Source of the DNA: Pirellulaceae bacterium
GTDB taxonomy: Bacteria > Planctomycetota > Planctomycetia > Pirellulales > Pirellulaceae
Direction of reading: 5' to 3'
Length of the DNA: 64,000 bases
Assembly: GCA_028280445.1 (NCBI GenBank)
Contig: JANQLU010000093.1
Location: forward strand, 143,547-207,546
The notes under the pieces: generated by a model
The model's input: the letters and a program-made list of their open reading frames with translations, nothing else
The model's database searches: none
What the model was told of the DNA's origin: nothing
Translations under genes and position numbers: made by a program
Part shown: positions 1 through 9,497 of the stretch, piece after piece
Position numbering within the stretch: the stretch's first letter is position 1
How the letters are laid out: every line of letters starts with the position of its first letter

Positions 1-2314
1 ACCACACCCAAGGAATGTTGGATTTGGCGCCTTTTGGCAAAATGACAAAAGCTTCGTGTCCGTTGAATTTAAACGCTTCGCCCGGCAGCGGCAGCGTTTT
101 ACTGCCTTTGTCAATCGATGGTTTGGGTTGGGGTTTTTGGATTTGTCGACCAGCGAGTGACAGTTTTTGAATCCAGATATTGCGGAACCGGACCTGATTG
201 TGATGGCCTTGGAGTTTAATGGGTCGTTCGGTGGCGTCTTCTTTTTTTCCTGCGCCAGTTTTTCGAGTCATGACGTAATCGTCGTGGATCAATTCGCCAT
301 TTTGATAAACCGTAATGCGAGCGTTTTGAATTTTTGTTTCGCCATCGAAGCGGGCGGCGCGAAAAGCAATATCAAAACTTTGCCATTGACCGGCTGGTTT
401 ACAAACCAGTTTGTCCGGTTTTTTCATCCGGTAGATACTGCTGCAGTAATTGTTTTTGTAGTCCTGCTCCGAAACACCATAGGAATTGAGGATCTGCAAT
501 TCGTATCGTTGTTGAATATAAACGCCCGAGTTTCCATTTTTCTCGGGTGGCACATCCCCGGCATCGTTGACATTGAATTCCAAATGCATGCGGAAGTCTT
601 GATACGCACCCGGGGTAATCACGCTATCCCATTTGGGCGAAGCGGTCAGGACGCCATCTTGGAACGTCCATTGGCATTTGATTTTTTCCTTTTCTGGGAT
701 CAGCGTTGAACCTTTGGGACCGACCAACTGCACTGCGTCTTTAGGACGTTTGAAATCAATGATATTTTTTGTCGTTCCGTCGGCGAATTTGTCATACAAA
801 CGGGTTTGGTTCGCAGGTTTTTTCCTGGTTTTTGTTTTGGGAATCTCGTTCAGCGTGTAATAAGCGCTCGGGTGTAGCAATTTTTGTTGGTCCGCCGATC
901 GCATGTTGTGCAAATGAAATTCATGGACATGGCCTTGAACCAGTTTGTCAATGTGCACGAACACACTCATTCCATCCGCAGCCACGACCGCCTTGGTTGC
1001 CTTGGGCGTGGTCTGGTCGACTTCGGGGCTGCCATACCCTTGTTGATAAATGTGTGTGAATGTTTTGAATCGGTAAGTTTCCGGGGCGGATGCAATTTTC
1101 CGATCAACGGGTTTGGTAAACACAATTTTGAAACCGGTTGGCCGTGCCTTGATCTCTTTGATTTCAAACGGCATCAATCCCGTCCAGTCCAAGCGTTGGA
1201 TCGAATAGGCTTTCGGTCCGCGAACGGGCCAGCCGCGATTAGTACCGCCAGCGATCAGGTTTCCGTTGGGTGTAAATTGCAGCGCCAACAACCCGGTGTT
1301 GAACCCTTCACGAAACGGGTAACAGGCGCCTTGCCAAACTCCGTTAATTTTCTCGGTGGTCACTCGCATCACCACGCCCAAGCTGAAATCGCCAATAAAG
1401 ATCTGGTTTTCGAACGGCCCAAATTTTCCTCCGGTGCGATCGACCATGAACCCAGATATTGATCGTCCCATTCGTTTGTAAGGAAACACGACGGCATAGG
1501 GCACCAGTTCTTTGACACGTTTTCTTTCGATTTCGAGACGCGATTTGGAATTCGGCAATACCGGTGTTTTCCCAAGCTTGGGAGCGAGCGAATACCATTT
1601 AAAACTGGCCGGGTGTCCCATGAACCCGCCGGGTTTTAAAACTTTCAGAGAACATGAACCGTTCCAGGGTCCCTGGCTTTCCGCGTAAAACATCACGCCA
1701 TGTTCGTTGGGTCCAATTCCGCAGGGACTGCGAATCCCACTGCAGACTGGAATAGTTTTTCCTTGTGGAGTGATTTTCAAACACCAACCACGAAATGGCT
1801 CGTCGGAGTGATACGATTTTGACAGGCACAATGCGACCCAGATATTGCCTTGGGCGTCAGGTTTTGAACCGAACGCGAATTCGTGATAATTGCGAAATCC
1901 CCAAGCGTCACTCAACGTTTCAAATCGGTCGGCACGGCCATCTCCATCGACATCGGTGATGCGGCTGACCTCGGTTTGTTGATTGACGTAGAACGAACCG
2001 TTCCGATAGGCCATTCCAAATACTTCGTCGAGTCCGCTGGCGAATTTCGTGAATTTGGGTTCAGGATGTTTGTCGAATACTCCCTCGGTCAAAAATATGT
2101 CGCCCCGTCGTGTGGCAATGGCCAACCGTTTTTTGTCGGGCATGACTTCGAAGCTACCCGCTTCGACGGCCAATTTCTTGGGCAGTGGTACATCGACCAT
2201 TTTGTAGTATTTTGATTCTTCTTCGGCCGTTCCCCAATATTCACCGAGCGTTTCCTGTTGCGGCAAAAAACTGGTCAACATTGCGACAACGATTTTGAGC
2301 AGAGAAATGAACAT
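1..2314 (-). CDS. Exported propeller + DUF1080 (3-keto-disaccharide hydrolase-like) protein, 3' end cut by window edge
   Basis: Open from an ATG at 2314 to the left edge with no stop, so the carboxyl end lies outside the window (about 771 codons visible). It begins MFISLLKIVVAMLTSFLPQQ, a short secretion leader. The first half reads like a soluble sugar dehydrogenase/PQQ-type beta-propeller (segments such as DVPLPKKLAVEAGSFEVMPD, VSRITDVDGDGRAD, and NIWVALCLSKSYHSDEPFRG). From about base 780 down to 170 it reads as a DUF1080 domain (NGNSGVYIQQRYELQILNS, GQWQSFDIAFRAARFDG, NQVRFRNIWI). DUF1080 folds like a concanavalin-type lectin/glucanase and includes 3-keto-disaccharide hydrolases; planctomycete genomes carry many copies. 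It lies 84 bases after the start of the intergenic gap behind the cytochrome gene, same strand, so the two are probably cotranscribed. Role inferred: extracytoplasmic glycan breakdown. What follows DUF1080 is unknown. Confidence 0.85.
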   Translation of the reverse strand, partial: MFISLLKIVVAMLTSFLPQQETLGEYWGTAEEESKYYKMVDVPLPKKLAVEAGSFEVMPDKKRLAIATRRGDIFLTEGVFDKHPEPKFTKFASGLDEVFGMAYRNGSFYVNQQTEVSRITDVDGDGRADRFETLSDAWGFRNYHEFAFGSKPDAQGNIWVALCLSKSYHSDEPFRGWCLKITPQGKTIPVCSGIRSPCGIGPNEHGVMFYAESQGPWNGSCSLKVLKPGGFMGHPASFKWYSLAPKLGKTPVLPNSKSRLEIERKRVKELVPYAVVFPYKRMGRSISGFMVDRTGGKFGPFENQIFIGDFSLGVVMRVTTEKINGVWQGACYPFREGFNTGLLALQFTPNGNLIAGGTNRGWPVRGPKAYSIQRLDWTGLMPFEIKEIKARPTGFKIVFTKPVDRKIASAPETYRFKTFTHIYQQGYGSPEVDQTTPKATKAVVAADGMSVFVHIDKLVQGHVHEFHLHNMRSADQQKLLHPSAYYTLNEIPKTKTRKKPANQTRLYDKFADGTTKNIIDFKRPKDAVQLVGPKGSTLIPEKEKIKCQWTFQDGVLTASPKWDSVITPGAYQDFRMHLEFNVNDAGDVPPEKNGNSGVYIQQRYELQILNSYGVSEQDYKNNYCSSIYRMKKPDKLVCKPAGQWQSFDIAFRAARFDGETKIQNARITVYQNGELIHDDYVMTRKTGAGKKEDATERPIKLQGHHNQVRFRNIWIQKLSLAGRQIQKPQPKPSIDKGSKTLPLPGEAFKFNGHEAFVILPKGAKSNIPWVW

Positions 2315-2397
2315 GTGAATTCTTTTTTTGTTATTGATTTTGAGAACGGGTTTTTCGTTTTCCGATTCAAATGGTTTTGGTTTTTGCAGCGGAGTTG

Positions 2398-5184
2398 TTA
2401 TTCCCACCAATACTCGATGACCAGTTCTTGAACTTGTCCTGCACGAAAATCGAGCGGGATTTGCAGAATTTTGCCATTGTTGTGTTCTATGATTTTAGGC
2501 TGGTGGTCCGAGACGACTCGAATTTTCAGTTTTTTGCCAACCGCATAGAGACGTTTTTCAGAGGTCGAAATTGATTTGTCCTCTGCAAGCCGGAATCGCA
2601 GGTTTTTGTGTTCCTGTTGAGCGGTCATTTTAATGCGCCGTCGCAAGTGAATTTGTTGCGTGGTTTTGTCGCGAAATTCCGAGTGAAAATCTTCGACGAT
2701 GATCGAACGATACCGATATTGAAAAGCGGGTCGGCGAACTTTGTCGAGAACATAGCCTTTGAATTGATGGTTGGGTGGACGGCCACGATCAACTTTCCAT
2801 GGATCGGTTGCGTCGTCCAGTTCAGGGCTTTTGGAAAAGTCAATCGGTTTTCCCATCATTCGAACGTTCCCCGAACCCTGTCCGTACCAAACGCCACTTG
2901 GATCAACAAATTTGCCTTTCCAGATTTTTGCCAGCCGCATTTGTTCTGCGTCATAAGCCAGATTCACTGACCCGGGATAGCCAACACCGATGCCACGTTT
3001 TCCAATTCCCGGATAACGTCGCCGCAACATTTTCGCTTCGTTGGTGACTACAATTTCCAAAGGTTCTCGAATGACTCCGCGCGGCGTGGGCGCTTGGCGT
3101 CCATCGATCAAATATTGCCAAAGTGCTTCGACTTGGAGTTTTGGAGTACCGGCAATGTCTTTACGGATCGCTTTTCCATTAGGCCAGAACGAAGGCATCA
3201 CGGTGTTGGGGCTGAATTTTTGCGGGGCCAACATGTATTGATAAAACCATTCTTTCTTGAGCCGTTCTGCCATTTCGGTTAAATCGACCGCGGGCATGGT
3301 GTCAGAAATTTTGTATTGATACGTATGGCAAGCAACACAATTGAGCCCTTGATTTCCGGCGAGGTACAAGCCGGTCTTGCGCATTTCTTTTTGATTTTTG
3401 ATTTTGGCGAATTCGGTGTCGGCGATGCGATCGGTCGTTTGAAGCAGCTCGATGAGATGTCCGATGTTTTTTTCGCCGTACTGTGGCATTCGTGTTTTCA
3501 TGTAGGGGCGGATCACGCGACGATTGACCAACACATCGCGCATCCATTTGGGTTTGAGTTTGGCTCCGACTCCTGTCAGCGTCGGTGGAATTCTGCCTTG
3601 GTCACCAAGATTGAGGTTGGTCGTTTTAAAATGTGCATCGCGAGCAGCACTCACGCCGCCCAAGTCTCCTCGGCTGTGGCAGGTAGTGCAATTAAATGAT
3701 GTGAGGGTGACATCGATCTGTTGTTGTTTCGTGAGTTTGGTCGGCAGATTTTTAAGCGCCGATCGAATCTTCGAAACTTCTCGATCGGTTAGCTGATATT
3801 TCAGAGAAGCTTTGTCACGCTCCGCATTTTTATCAGATAAACATCCCCGCAAAGGATTGAGTTTTTCTAAAGCAGTCAACGATGCCGATGGCTCACTTTC
3901 GACGATGCCCGTATGACATTGGGAGCAATGATATTTTGTGAACATCGATTTTCCCTCGGCGACCAATGCGGAATCGGTTTTCCATTTGGGCACCGGTTTT
4001 TTTGCGGCAGTTGATTGAAGCAAGTAGCTGGAAATATCCACGGCTTCGCGGTGTGTCAATTGCATATTGGGCATCCGACCCGAGGGGCGAACCGCGTGAG
4101 GATTTTCGAGGAATTTCGTGAGCGCGGCCAAGTTGTATTTTTCAGAAATGTTGCCTAGCGGTTTAGAGTCAGCCAAAGGTTGTTCGACCGCTTGTTCATT
4201 TCGCGGTGAGTGACAGGCGACGCAACCAACCGAGTGAAACAATTCGAAACCACGATGCGCCGAATTTTTATCAATGGACTTTTGCTGAAATTGATTTCCC
4301 GAAAGTGACACAAGGTATTGAACGAGAGCTTCAGCAGATTTTTTTCGATCTGCTGGATTGAGTTGATGCAGCGCGTGCGGCATGGTTGTGCCGGGTTTTG
4401 TTTTTTGCGGGTCGGCAATGAACCGCGCTAAATATTCTGGGTTCAAATGTTTGGCTGACCATTTGAGATTGGGAGCCAATTTGGGTTTGAGAATGGAGCC
4501 GGCAGAGGCGGACTTGTGGCAGGAGGTACAATTTAAATCTCCGAGTAAAACCAACCCGCTCAACTCGTCGCTCAATTGACGACGTTTTGTCGAACCGCCG
4601 ACGGCAAGATCGGCGGTAGGTCCGCGATCGCGAATATCGATGACGTAGCGCAACAAATCGAGAAATTGTTGTCGATTTTTTAATTCATTGGCAAGTTCGT
4701 CGGGCATGTTCGACTTTTTGCCGGGCTTTATTTCGTCGATATCGTCGCGTCGAATCGTGATAATTTGATCGACATTTTTGCGGCTACGTAAAACGACGAC
4801 TCGATCGTCTTGACGAACAACCATCCCGCTGAGCATGAGGCCTTCGTTTGTCAAAACGGAAACGGTCTCGTAGCCCTTTTTGATTATTTTTGACGGTTCC
4901 AGGATGGCTTCGATGATCAGTTTGTCGGTTACCTCGTCACCCATGCGGCTGAGGTCAGGTCCGATTCGATCTTTTTCGGATTTCGCTCGGTGACATTTGG
5001 CGCAGTTGATATTTCCTTGATGAAACAAAATTGCGCCGCGGACCACGTTGCCTTTTTTGCGGGCCTCTTGAGCCAATTTGGTTGGATTTTCCTTGAGTAG
5101 TCGCTCGTTCAAGGTTTGAGATGATGCGTGATGACTCCACAGAATTGCGACGAGCACGCATAAAACACGAAGACAATATTTCAT
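2398..5184 (-). CDS. Exported hexahaem c-type cytochrome with Pirellula/Verrucomicrobium haem-binding domain
   Basis: About 928 residues with a signal peptide (MKYCLRVLCVLVAILWSHHA). Six CxxCH haem sites are visible at roughly residues 61, 219, 321, 420, 499 and 616 (CAKCH, CTSCH, CVACH, CSQCH, CTTCH, CVACH). Residues about 47-182 match the planctomycete-type haem-binding domain (GPDLSRMGDE, ILEPSKIIKKGYETV, SNMPDEL). The last 230 residues are haem-free and of unknown fold. Likely periplasmic electron transfer coupled to the adjacent DUF1080/propeller protein, an association common in this phylum. I prefer ATG 5184; a TTG nine bases upstream (5193) is possible. Downstream gene follows after 83 bases on the same strand. 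Haem number is read directly; partner and electron acceptor are not known. Confidence 0.9.
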   Translation of the reverse strand: MKYCLRVLCVLVAILWSHHASSQTLNERLLKENPTKLAQEARKKGNVVRGAILFHQGNINCAKCHRAKSEKDRIGPDLSRMGDEVTDKLIIEAILEPSKIIKKGYETVSVLTNEGLMLSGMVVRQDDRVVVLRSRKNVDQIITIRRDDIDEIKPGKKSNMPDELANELKNRQQFLDLLRYVIDIRDRGPTADLAVGGSTKRRQLSDELSGLVLLGDLNCTSCHKSASAGSILKPKLAPNLKWSAKHLNPEYLARFIADPQKTKPGTTMPHALHQLNPADRKKSAEALVQYLVSLSGNQFQQKSIDKNSAHRGFELFHSVGCVACHSPRNEQAVEQPLADSKPLGNISEKYNLAALTKFLENPHAVRPSGRMPNMQLTHREAVDISSYLLQSTAAKKPVPKWKTDSALVAEGKSMFTKYHCSQCHTGIVESEPSASLTALEKLNPLRGCLSDKNAERDKASLKYQLTDREVSKIRSALKNLPTKLTKQQQIDVTLTSFNCTTCHSRGDLGGVSAARDAHFKTTNLNLGDQGRIPPTLTGVGAKLKPKWMRDVLVNRRVIRPYMKTRMPQYGEKNIGHLIELLQTTDRIADTEFAKIKNQKEMRKTGLYLAGNQGLNCVACHTYQYKISDTMPAVDLTEMAERLKKEWFYQYMLAPQKFSPNTVMPSFWPNGKAIRKDIAGTPKLQVEALWQYLIDGRQAPTPRGVIREPLEIVVTNEAKMLRRRYPGIGKRGIGVGYPGSVNLAYDAEQMRLAKIWKGKFVDPSGVWYGQGSGNVRMMGKPIDFSKSPELDDATDPWKVDRGRPPNHQFKGYVLDKVRRPAFQYRYRSIIVEDFHSEFRDKTTQQIHLRRRIKMTAQQEHKNLRFRLAEDKSISTSEKRLYAVGKKLKIRVVSDHQPKIIEHNNGKILQIPLDFRAGQVQELVIEYWWE

Positions 5185-5261
5185 CGATTTCAACTCAAAT
5201 CGGTTGCCATTTGATTGACGGTTTCACAAACACCGTCACATGTTGTCGACTATTGGTTTGA

Positions 5262-6536
5262 TTACTTGCCTGTTTTGACCGATGGCATTGCTTCGGCAAA
5301 CGCTTTGCCGATTTGTGCCATGATTTTGCTACAGCCCAAGTAATGATATGCGGCATTGGATCTGCCGTGTTTGAGGATTTGAAGCTCACGTTCGTTAAAC
5401 TGTTGCTTCCGTTGGAATTCGACGAGTGCCTGTTCGAGCTTGTTTTTGTTTTTAGTTTTCTTGAGAGCCGCTTGAGTTTGATCTTTATCAATTTTCTGGA
5501 TTAGCTCATCAAGTTTATTTTCTTTTTTCGCATTTCTCACCTGGTTTCGAATCTGGCCGTCGCGCTCGAGCAGCGCATCCAATTCCATGTCCCAACAATT
5601 TTCGGTCAAAACGGCAACGACATTGCCTTTGAACTCTTTCATCGTTGCTGGCTGAGCCATCGCATCTCGGAAATTTTGATGGACTTTTTTGTAGCGTTGT
5701 TGTCTCTGCGAATATTTTTCGGTCGGACCGCCGGCCCCCATGACGCCAATGACAAATGGCAAATTGGGAGCTGACAGGTCTTTGCGAAAATCACGAATCA
5801 GATGAGCCAGGACTTTACTATAGTCGCCGTAACCTCCGGTTTCGCCGCGGCGCGGATAAGTGCCGCGATCGACCATGTCATTCCAACCTTGAAACCAAAC
5901 GATTCCGGCCAACTGATAGCCTTGTTCCGGATCGTATTTAGGGTAGACGCTTTTGATATCGGCGAGGACTTTTTTCACATGTTCGATGGTCTTGCGATAA
6001 AAAACGCCGGTGGCTTTTTCTTTTTGTGCTTTAACCGACTTGATATCTTTTTTTTGTTTTTCGAGTCGTTCGAGTACGGATTGATCGAATACATACGGGC
6101 CGGCACTTGGCGGACGAAAATCGGTATTGATACTTTTTCCACCCCAAGCGGTTTTGATGATCAAGATTGGCTGTTTGAGTTTTTTTTGCATGTAGATGCC
6201 AAAGGTGAGTTCTGGCCCAATTTTGTTGTCATCAGCACCAAACCCAACGGTCAATTGTCCCGATTTCACGCCGCCCGATGAAAGATAAGAAATCCACACA
6301 TCTTCGCAGACTCGCGGTTTTCCATTTTTGTCTTGAATATCGTCGAGTAGTGATTTGGTTTTTGAATCCATCCCGATGTGTTGCAAGGTTCGGACATGGG
6401 CATGGCCTTGCATGTTGGATTGTCCAACGAGCACAAACACCTTGAGGGGTTGTTTAGGCTGAGCTTGAGCGGTGCATACGCCCGCAACGACGACACACAG
6501 GATTGGGATCAGAAGGTGTTTTATCATCTTGGTCAT
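5262..6536 (-). CDS. Sialate O-acetylesterase-like SGNH/GDSL carbohydrate esterase
   Basis: 424 residues with a cleavable leader (MTKMIKHLLIPILCVVVAGV, then CTAQAQ). The SGNH block I motif GQSNMQG places the catalytic serine at residue 40. AWGGKSIN near 130 and VWFQGWNDM near 215 fit the SASA/carbohydrate-esterase family 6 fold, although the usual WxQGExN glutamate region reads QGWNDM. The last 100 residues are a charged, probably helical extension. Such exported enzymes remove acetyl groups from sugars. The ATG at 6536 follows a GAGAGA ribosome-binding stretch. It is divergent from the PAS-AraC regulator at 6668, which may control it; the cytochrome gene lies 77 bases downstream on the same strand, so 6536 to 1 could be one operon. 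Exact sugar substrate cannot be told. Confidence 0.85.
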   Translation of the reverse strand: MTKMIKHLLIPILCVVVAGVCTAQAQPKQPLKVFVLVGQSNMQGHAHVRTLQHIGMDSKTKSLLDDIQDKNGKPRVCEDVWISYLSSGGVKSGQLTVGFGADDNKIGPELTFGIYMQKKLKQPILIIKTAWGGKSINTDFRPPSAGPYVFDQSVLERLEKQKKDIKSVKAQKEKATGVFYRKTIEHVKKVLADIKSVYPKYDPEQGYQLAGIVWFQGWNDMVDRGTYPRRGETGGYGDYSKVLAHLIRDFRKDLSAPNLPFVIGVMGAGGPTEKYSQRQQRYKKVHQNFRDAMAQPATMKEFKGNVVAVLTENCWDMELDALLERDGQIRNQVRNAKKENKLDELIQKIDKDQTQAALKKTKNKNKLEQALVEFQRKQQFNERELQILKHGRSNAAYHYLGCSKIMAQIGKAFAEAMPSVKTGK

Positions 6537-6667
6537 TTTTGTCTCTCTTCAAATGCGCACAGGAAAAACGCGGACGCTTTTAAACAAAACGAGATAATCG
6601 CTGCAATTATTGGTTAAATTATAATTGTTTTGTTGCTTTTCTCTTGTATTATCCACAACGACAATCC
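6537..6667. promoter_or_regulatory. Divergent promoter region between esterase operon and PAS-AraC gene
   Basis: 131 bases between two divergent starts, strongly A/T-rich in the middle. A near-palindromic TTATAATT sits at 6619-6626 and could serve as a -10 box in either direction (TATAAT on the plus strand at 6620-6625). No convincing -35 box pairs with it. Assigned from position and composition only. Confidence 0.4.
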
Positions 6668-7414
6668 ATGAATTCGCGCACAATTCCGGCTGATACGCTA
6701 ATCTTGTCAGCACCGTCGAGCGTCGATATCGCTTTGTTAGAGAGGCTATTTGACCAATCGCCCGACGTCGCTTTTTTTGTCAAAGATGTCGAAGGTCGCT
6801 ATGTTGCCGTCAATCAGTCACTGGTTCGACGACATGGGCTCAAAGCCAAAACAGACGTGATTGGCAAACGTCCGATCGATATCTGCGATGGTGATTTTGG
6901 CAGAATTCCTGCGCAGCAAGATGCCGAAGTTTTAAAGACTGGAACGACGCTGATCAATCATTTGGAGATGCAATGGGATCAACCCCACCAACCGGTTTGG
7001 TGCTTTACCACAAAACTCCCGATTCGCGATAGTGACGGAAACGTGATCGGATTAATTGGGATATCGCGCGATTTGCGTGTGCCGGTTGGCACCGACGAAA
7101 TTCCCGCCAAATTTGCGGCTGCGCTGCAAAAATTCGAACAAGACTTGTCGGGAAACATTACGCCAGGTGCATTGGCTGAAATTTGTGAGCTTACGCCACA
7201 ACGGCTGGCACGATTGTCGAAACGAGTTTTCGGGTTAACGACGACTCAATTGATCACCAAGATTCGAATTTCCGTCGCCTCGCGTTTGTTGCTTGAGACC
7301 GAATTGTCCGTATCGCAAGTGGCGCAGAAATGTGGCTTTTACGATCATAGCGCTTTTACGCGCGCGTTTCGGTCCGCCACGGGACTGACTCCAACCGACT
7401 TTCGCCATTTATGA
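6668..7414 (+). CDS. PAS-domain AraC-family transcription regulator
   Basis: 248 residues. Residues about 20-145 form a PAS sensor domain (LFDQSPDVAFFVKDVEGRYV, IGKRPIDICDG, IGLIGISRDL). Residues about 165-248 form the double helix-turn-helix AraC domain, with the second helix pair well kept (LSVSQVAQKCGFYDHSAFTR then FRSATGLTPTDFRHL). Start set at ATG 6668; an in-frame TTG at 6644 would add eight poor residues. It is divergent from the esterase/cytochrome/DUF1080 operon, so local control of that operon is the natural inference. A PAS sensor rather than a sugar-binding cupin is less usual for AraC proteins and suggests sensing a small ligand or redox state. The last 59 bases overlap the end of the convergent oxidoreductase gene. 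Confidence 0.88.
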   Translation: MNSRTIPADTLILSAPSSVDIALLERLFDQSPDVAFFVKDVEGRYVAVNQSLVRRHGLKAKTDVIGKRPIDICDGDFGRIPAQQDAEVLKTGTTLINHLEMQWDQPHQPVWCFTTKLPIRDSDGNVIGLIGISRDLRVPVGTDEIPAKFAAALQKFEQDLSGNITPGALAEICELTPQRLARLSKRVFGLTTTQLITKIRISVASRLLLETELSVSQVAQKCGFYDHSAFTRAFRSATGLTPTDFRHL

Positions 7415-8753
7415 TTATTGATGAGGCCCTGTGGAATCGGTCATTTTTCTTGCTTGAGACTGGCTTATTCAACTTCGGGAGCGTCCATGGATCACGTCGT
7501 TGGATGTCGAGAAGTTTGTCATTTGATTGGTCGACGAATTTCCAATTTTTTGGATCCCATTCCAAGCTGATGTTGTTCCAGTACGCTAAGTTGCCCAGAT
7601 GAATAATGATGGCTGTTCTCGCCCCTTTTTCGACGTCGGCAATTGGCAATTTTCTGGATTTGATACAGTCCAGCCAATTGCGATGGTGTCCGGGTGATTT
7701 TTCAATATGAAATTCGTTTTTGGCTAACGGCGTTTTCACGAGCGATTCTGGATCGCCCTTCAGTTTGCCGCGATCGATATGAATCGTTCCGTTTTCACCA
7801 TGGAAAACGCAGCCGCTGGGTCCGCCATGGATCATTTCGATGCCGTTTTCATAAATGAATTTCACGCCTTTGGTTGCTTTGGCATCATCGGGCGGAACAA
7901 CTTTGATCGGACCGCTTTGATCCATCCCCAAAGCCCATTGAGCGATGTCATAGTGATGAGCACCCATGTCCGCATGGCCACCGCCGGAGTACTCGCGATA
8001 TTTTCGCCATTGGGGAAAATGTTTATGAACACCGCGGGGACTCAAAACTGAATGGTAAGGCCGCTTGGGTGCTGCTCCCAACCACAAATCCCAATCCAAA
8101 CCAGGTTCCATTTTTTCGGCGGGCAAATCGCAAGGAATACTTGGCGCTCCCACGCCAACGGTGACTTTATGAATTTTGCCTAAACGGCCGCTGCGGATGA
8201 ACTGCACCGCTTCTCGAAATGGTCCGAATACGCCGGAGCGTTGTTGGCTTCCAGTTTGAACGATCCGTTTGTATTTTCGCGCCGCTTTGACGCAAAGGAT
8301 GGCTTCGGCAATGGTCAACGTGAGGGGTTTTTCGCAATACACGTCTTTGCCAGCCAAACAAGCTTCGATGATCGGAATGGCATGCCAGTGATCGGGGGTG
8401 GCGATACAAACGGCATCGATATCTTGTCGTTCGATGATTTTGCGAAAATCTGAGTAGGCAGCGCAGCCGGTGAACGGTTTCTTTTGCCCTTTTGAGTATT
8501 TGGTGTTGACCCGCCCAAGCGCGTGTTCGCGCCGTGTTTTGTCGACTTCGCAAACGGCCACAATTTGTGAATCTTTTTGCTTTAGCAGTTGCGGAATATG
8601 GTAGTTGTTGGCGATTTTGCCGCAACCAATAATGCCAACCGTAATCCGATCACTCGGCGCGACCCGGCTGGCCGACCCCAGTGCCGAAGCTGAAATGATG
8701 GTGGGCGCTGCGACGATGGCTGATTTCAAAACTGCACGACGATCGAGTTTCAT
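7356..8753 (-). CDS. Gfo/Idh/MocA-family oxidoreductase with twin-arginine leader
   Basis: 465 residues. The leader MKLDRRAVLKSAIVAAPTII has a twin-arginine signature, so export folded with its nicotinamide cofactor is expected. The Rossmann motif VGIIGCGKIANNYH lies near 39-52 and the family hallmark EKP at 141-143, whose lysine is catalytic in relatives; HADMGAHHYDIAQWALG is the conserved carboxyl-domain helix. Relatives oxidise or reduce sugar hydroxyls, including 3-keto formation that feeds DUF1080 hydrolases, which fits the neighbouring DUF1080 gene. The natural end of the family is near PWTLPKLNKPV; about 30 further residues run into the 3' end of the convergent PAS-AraC gene (59-base overlap), suggesting loss of an older stop codon. 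Start ATG 8753 is clear. Confidence 0.9.
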   Translation of the reverse strand: MKLDRRAVLKSAIVAAPTIISASALGSASRVAPSDRITVGIIGCGKIANNYHIPQLLKQKDSQIVAVCEVDKTRREHALGRVNTKYSKGQKKPFTGCAAYSDFRKIIERQDIDAVCIATPDHWHAIPIIEACLAGKDVYCEKPLTLTIAEAILCVKAARKYKRIVQTGSQQRSGVFGPFREAVQFIRSGRLGKIHKVTVGVGAPSIPCDLPAEKMEPGLDWDLWLGAAPKRPYHSVLSPRGVHKHFPQWRKYREYSGGGHADMGAHHYDIAQWALGMDQSGPIKVVPPDDAKATKGVKFIYENGIEMIHGGPSGCVFHGENGTIHIDRGKLKGDPESLVKTPLAKNEFHIEKSPGHHRNWLDCIKSRKLPIADVEKGARTAIIIHLGNLAYWNNISLEWDPKNWKFVDQSNDKLLDIQRRDPWTLPKLNKPVSSKKNDRFHRASSIIINGESRLESVPWRTETRA

Positions 8754-9497
8754 TTTTGTTCCCCATCAAAAGACGATGCATCTCTGTTTTTTTGGCAAAT
8801 TCATTGGCCAAAATTTGACGTGGCTGCTGAAGATCATCCATTGTAACAAGCCCAATCAGTCACAGTCGTTTTGACGCTAACTGTTAAAAAGTACGCAAAA
8901 CAAGTGGAAACCTGCGGTGTCATTTATTTCCCCTGGGTTTCTTGCAATTTTTTTTTGCAAGATGAACCCACGTAAACGCAAAAATCAAAAATAAACAGCA
9001 CGCGTTAAACGTTGCTGAAATTTTTTTTTTCGAACCCTCTTTTTTGTTTGGTGAAGATGGGCGCGCACCAAGAAATATAGTCCAAGCAGATGTTTCCGTT
9101 GTTAAAAAACTATTTTCCTCGCTAAGAGTTTTCATCGCCCCTTGTTTGTAAGCGAACGTTTGTATGATTACCGCAAAAGCAAGATTGCATAGAACTTGTT
9201 ATTTAAAATTCTGCACTTGCTAGCTAGGTAAAAATGCCGTTGATACAATCGAAAAAATTGATCTGAAGTGGTTTCAGATTTTGAACCAATGGCAATGTCG
9301 GTCAAGTATTTTTCCGCTGGACCTGGGATGTAATGCAGCGATCCAGCAAGAAATATTGGTGAAGTTGGCTTGGTGAGCTCCGCGCCGTAGCAACGTTCGT
9401 TCATGAATGTTGGCGTGTTGGGCGAGTCAACGCGATCCCCCCAATGCTGCCCTATGCCGATACCATTACGCGATTTTCTTCATTGAGGAGCCTTTGA
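8754..9497. other. Intergenic region, 744 bases
   Basis: No gene supported. Two short reading frames (8920-9135 and 9168-9404, minus strand) have no leader, domain or ribosome-binding site and are treated as chance. The region is A/T-rich near 8931-9030 and contains the hairpin annotated separately. The end near 9484 carries the ribosome-binding site of the PEP-CTERM gene. Confidence 0.6.
8934..8970. repeat. Inverted repeat/hairpin with T-rich loop
   Basis: Left arm TGGGTTtCTTGCAA (8934-8947) pairs with right arm TTGCAAGatgAACCCA (8955-8970) around a run of T. The stem is interrupted by a small bulge. It lies 180 bases upstream of the oxidoreductase start and 530 bases before the next gene, so it is not an obvious terminator of either. 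Function unknown. Confidence 0.5.

Noticed and set aside
8920..9404. Two minus-strand frames as small genes
   Set aside because: No ribosome-binding site, leader or domain; composition follows A/T-rich intergenic DNA.
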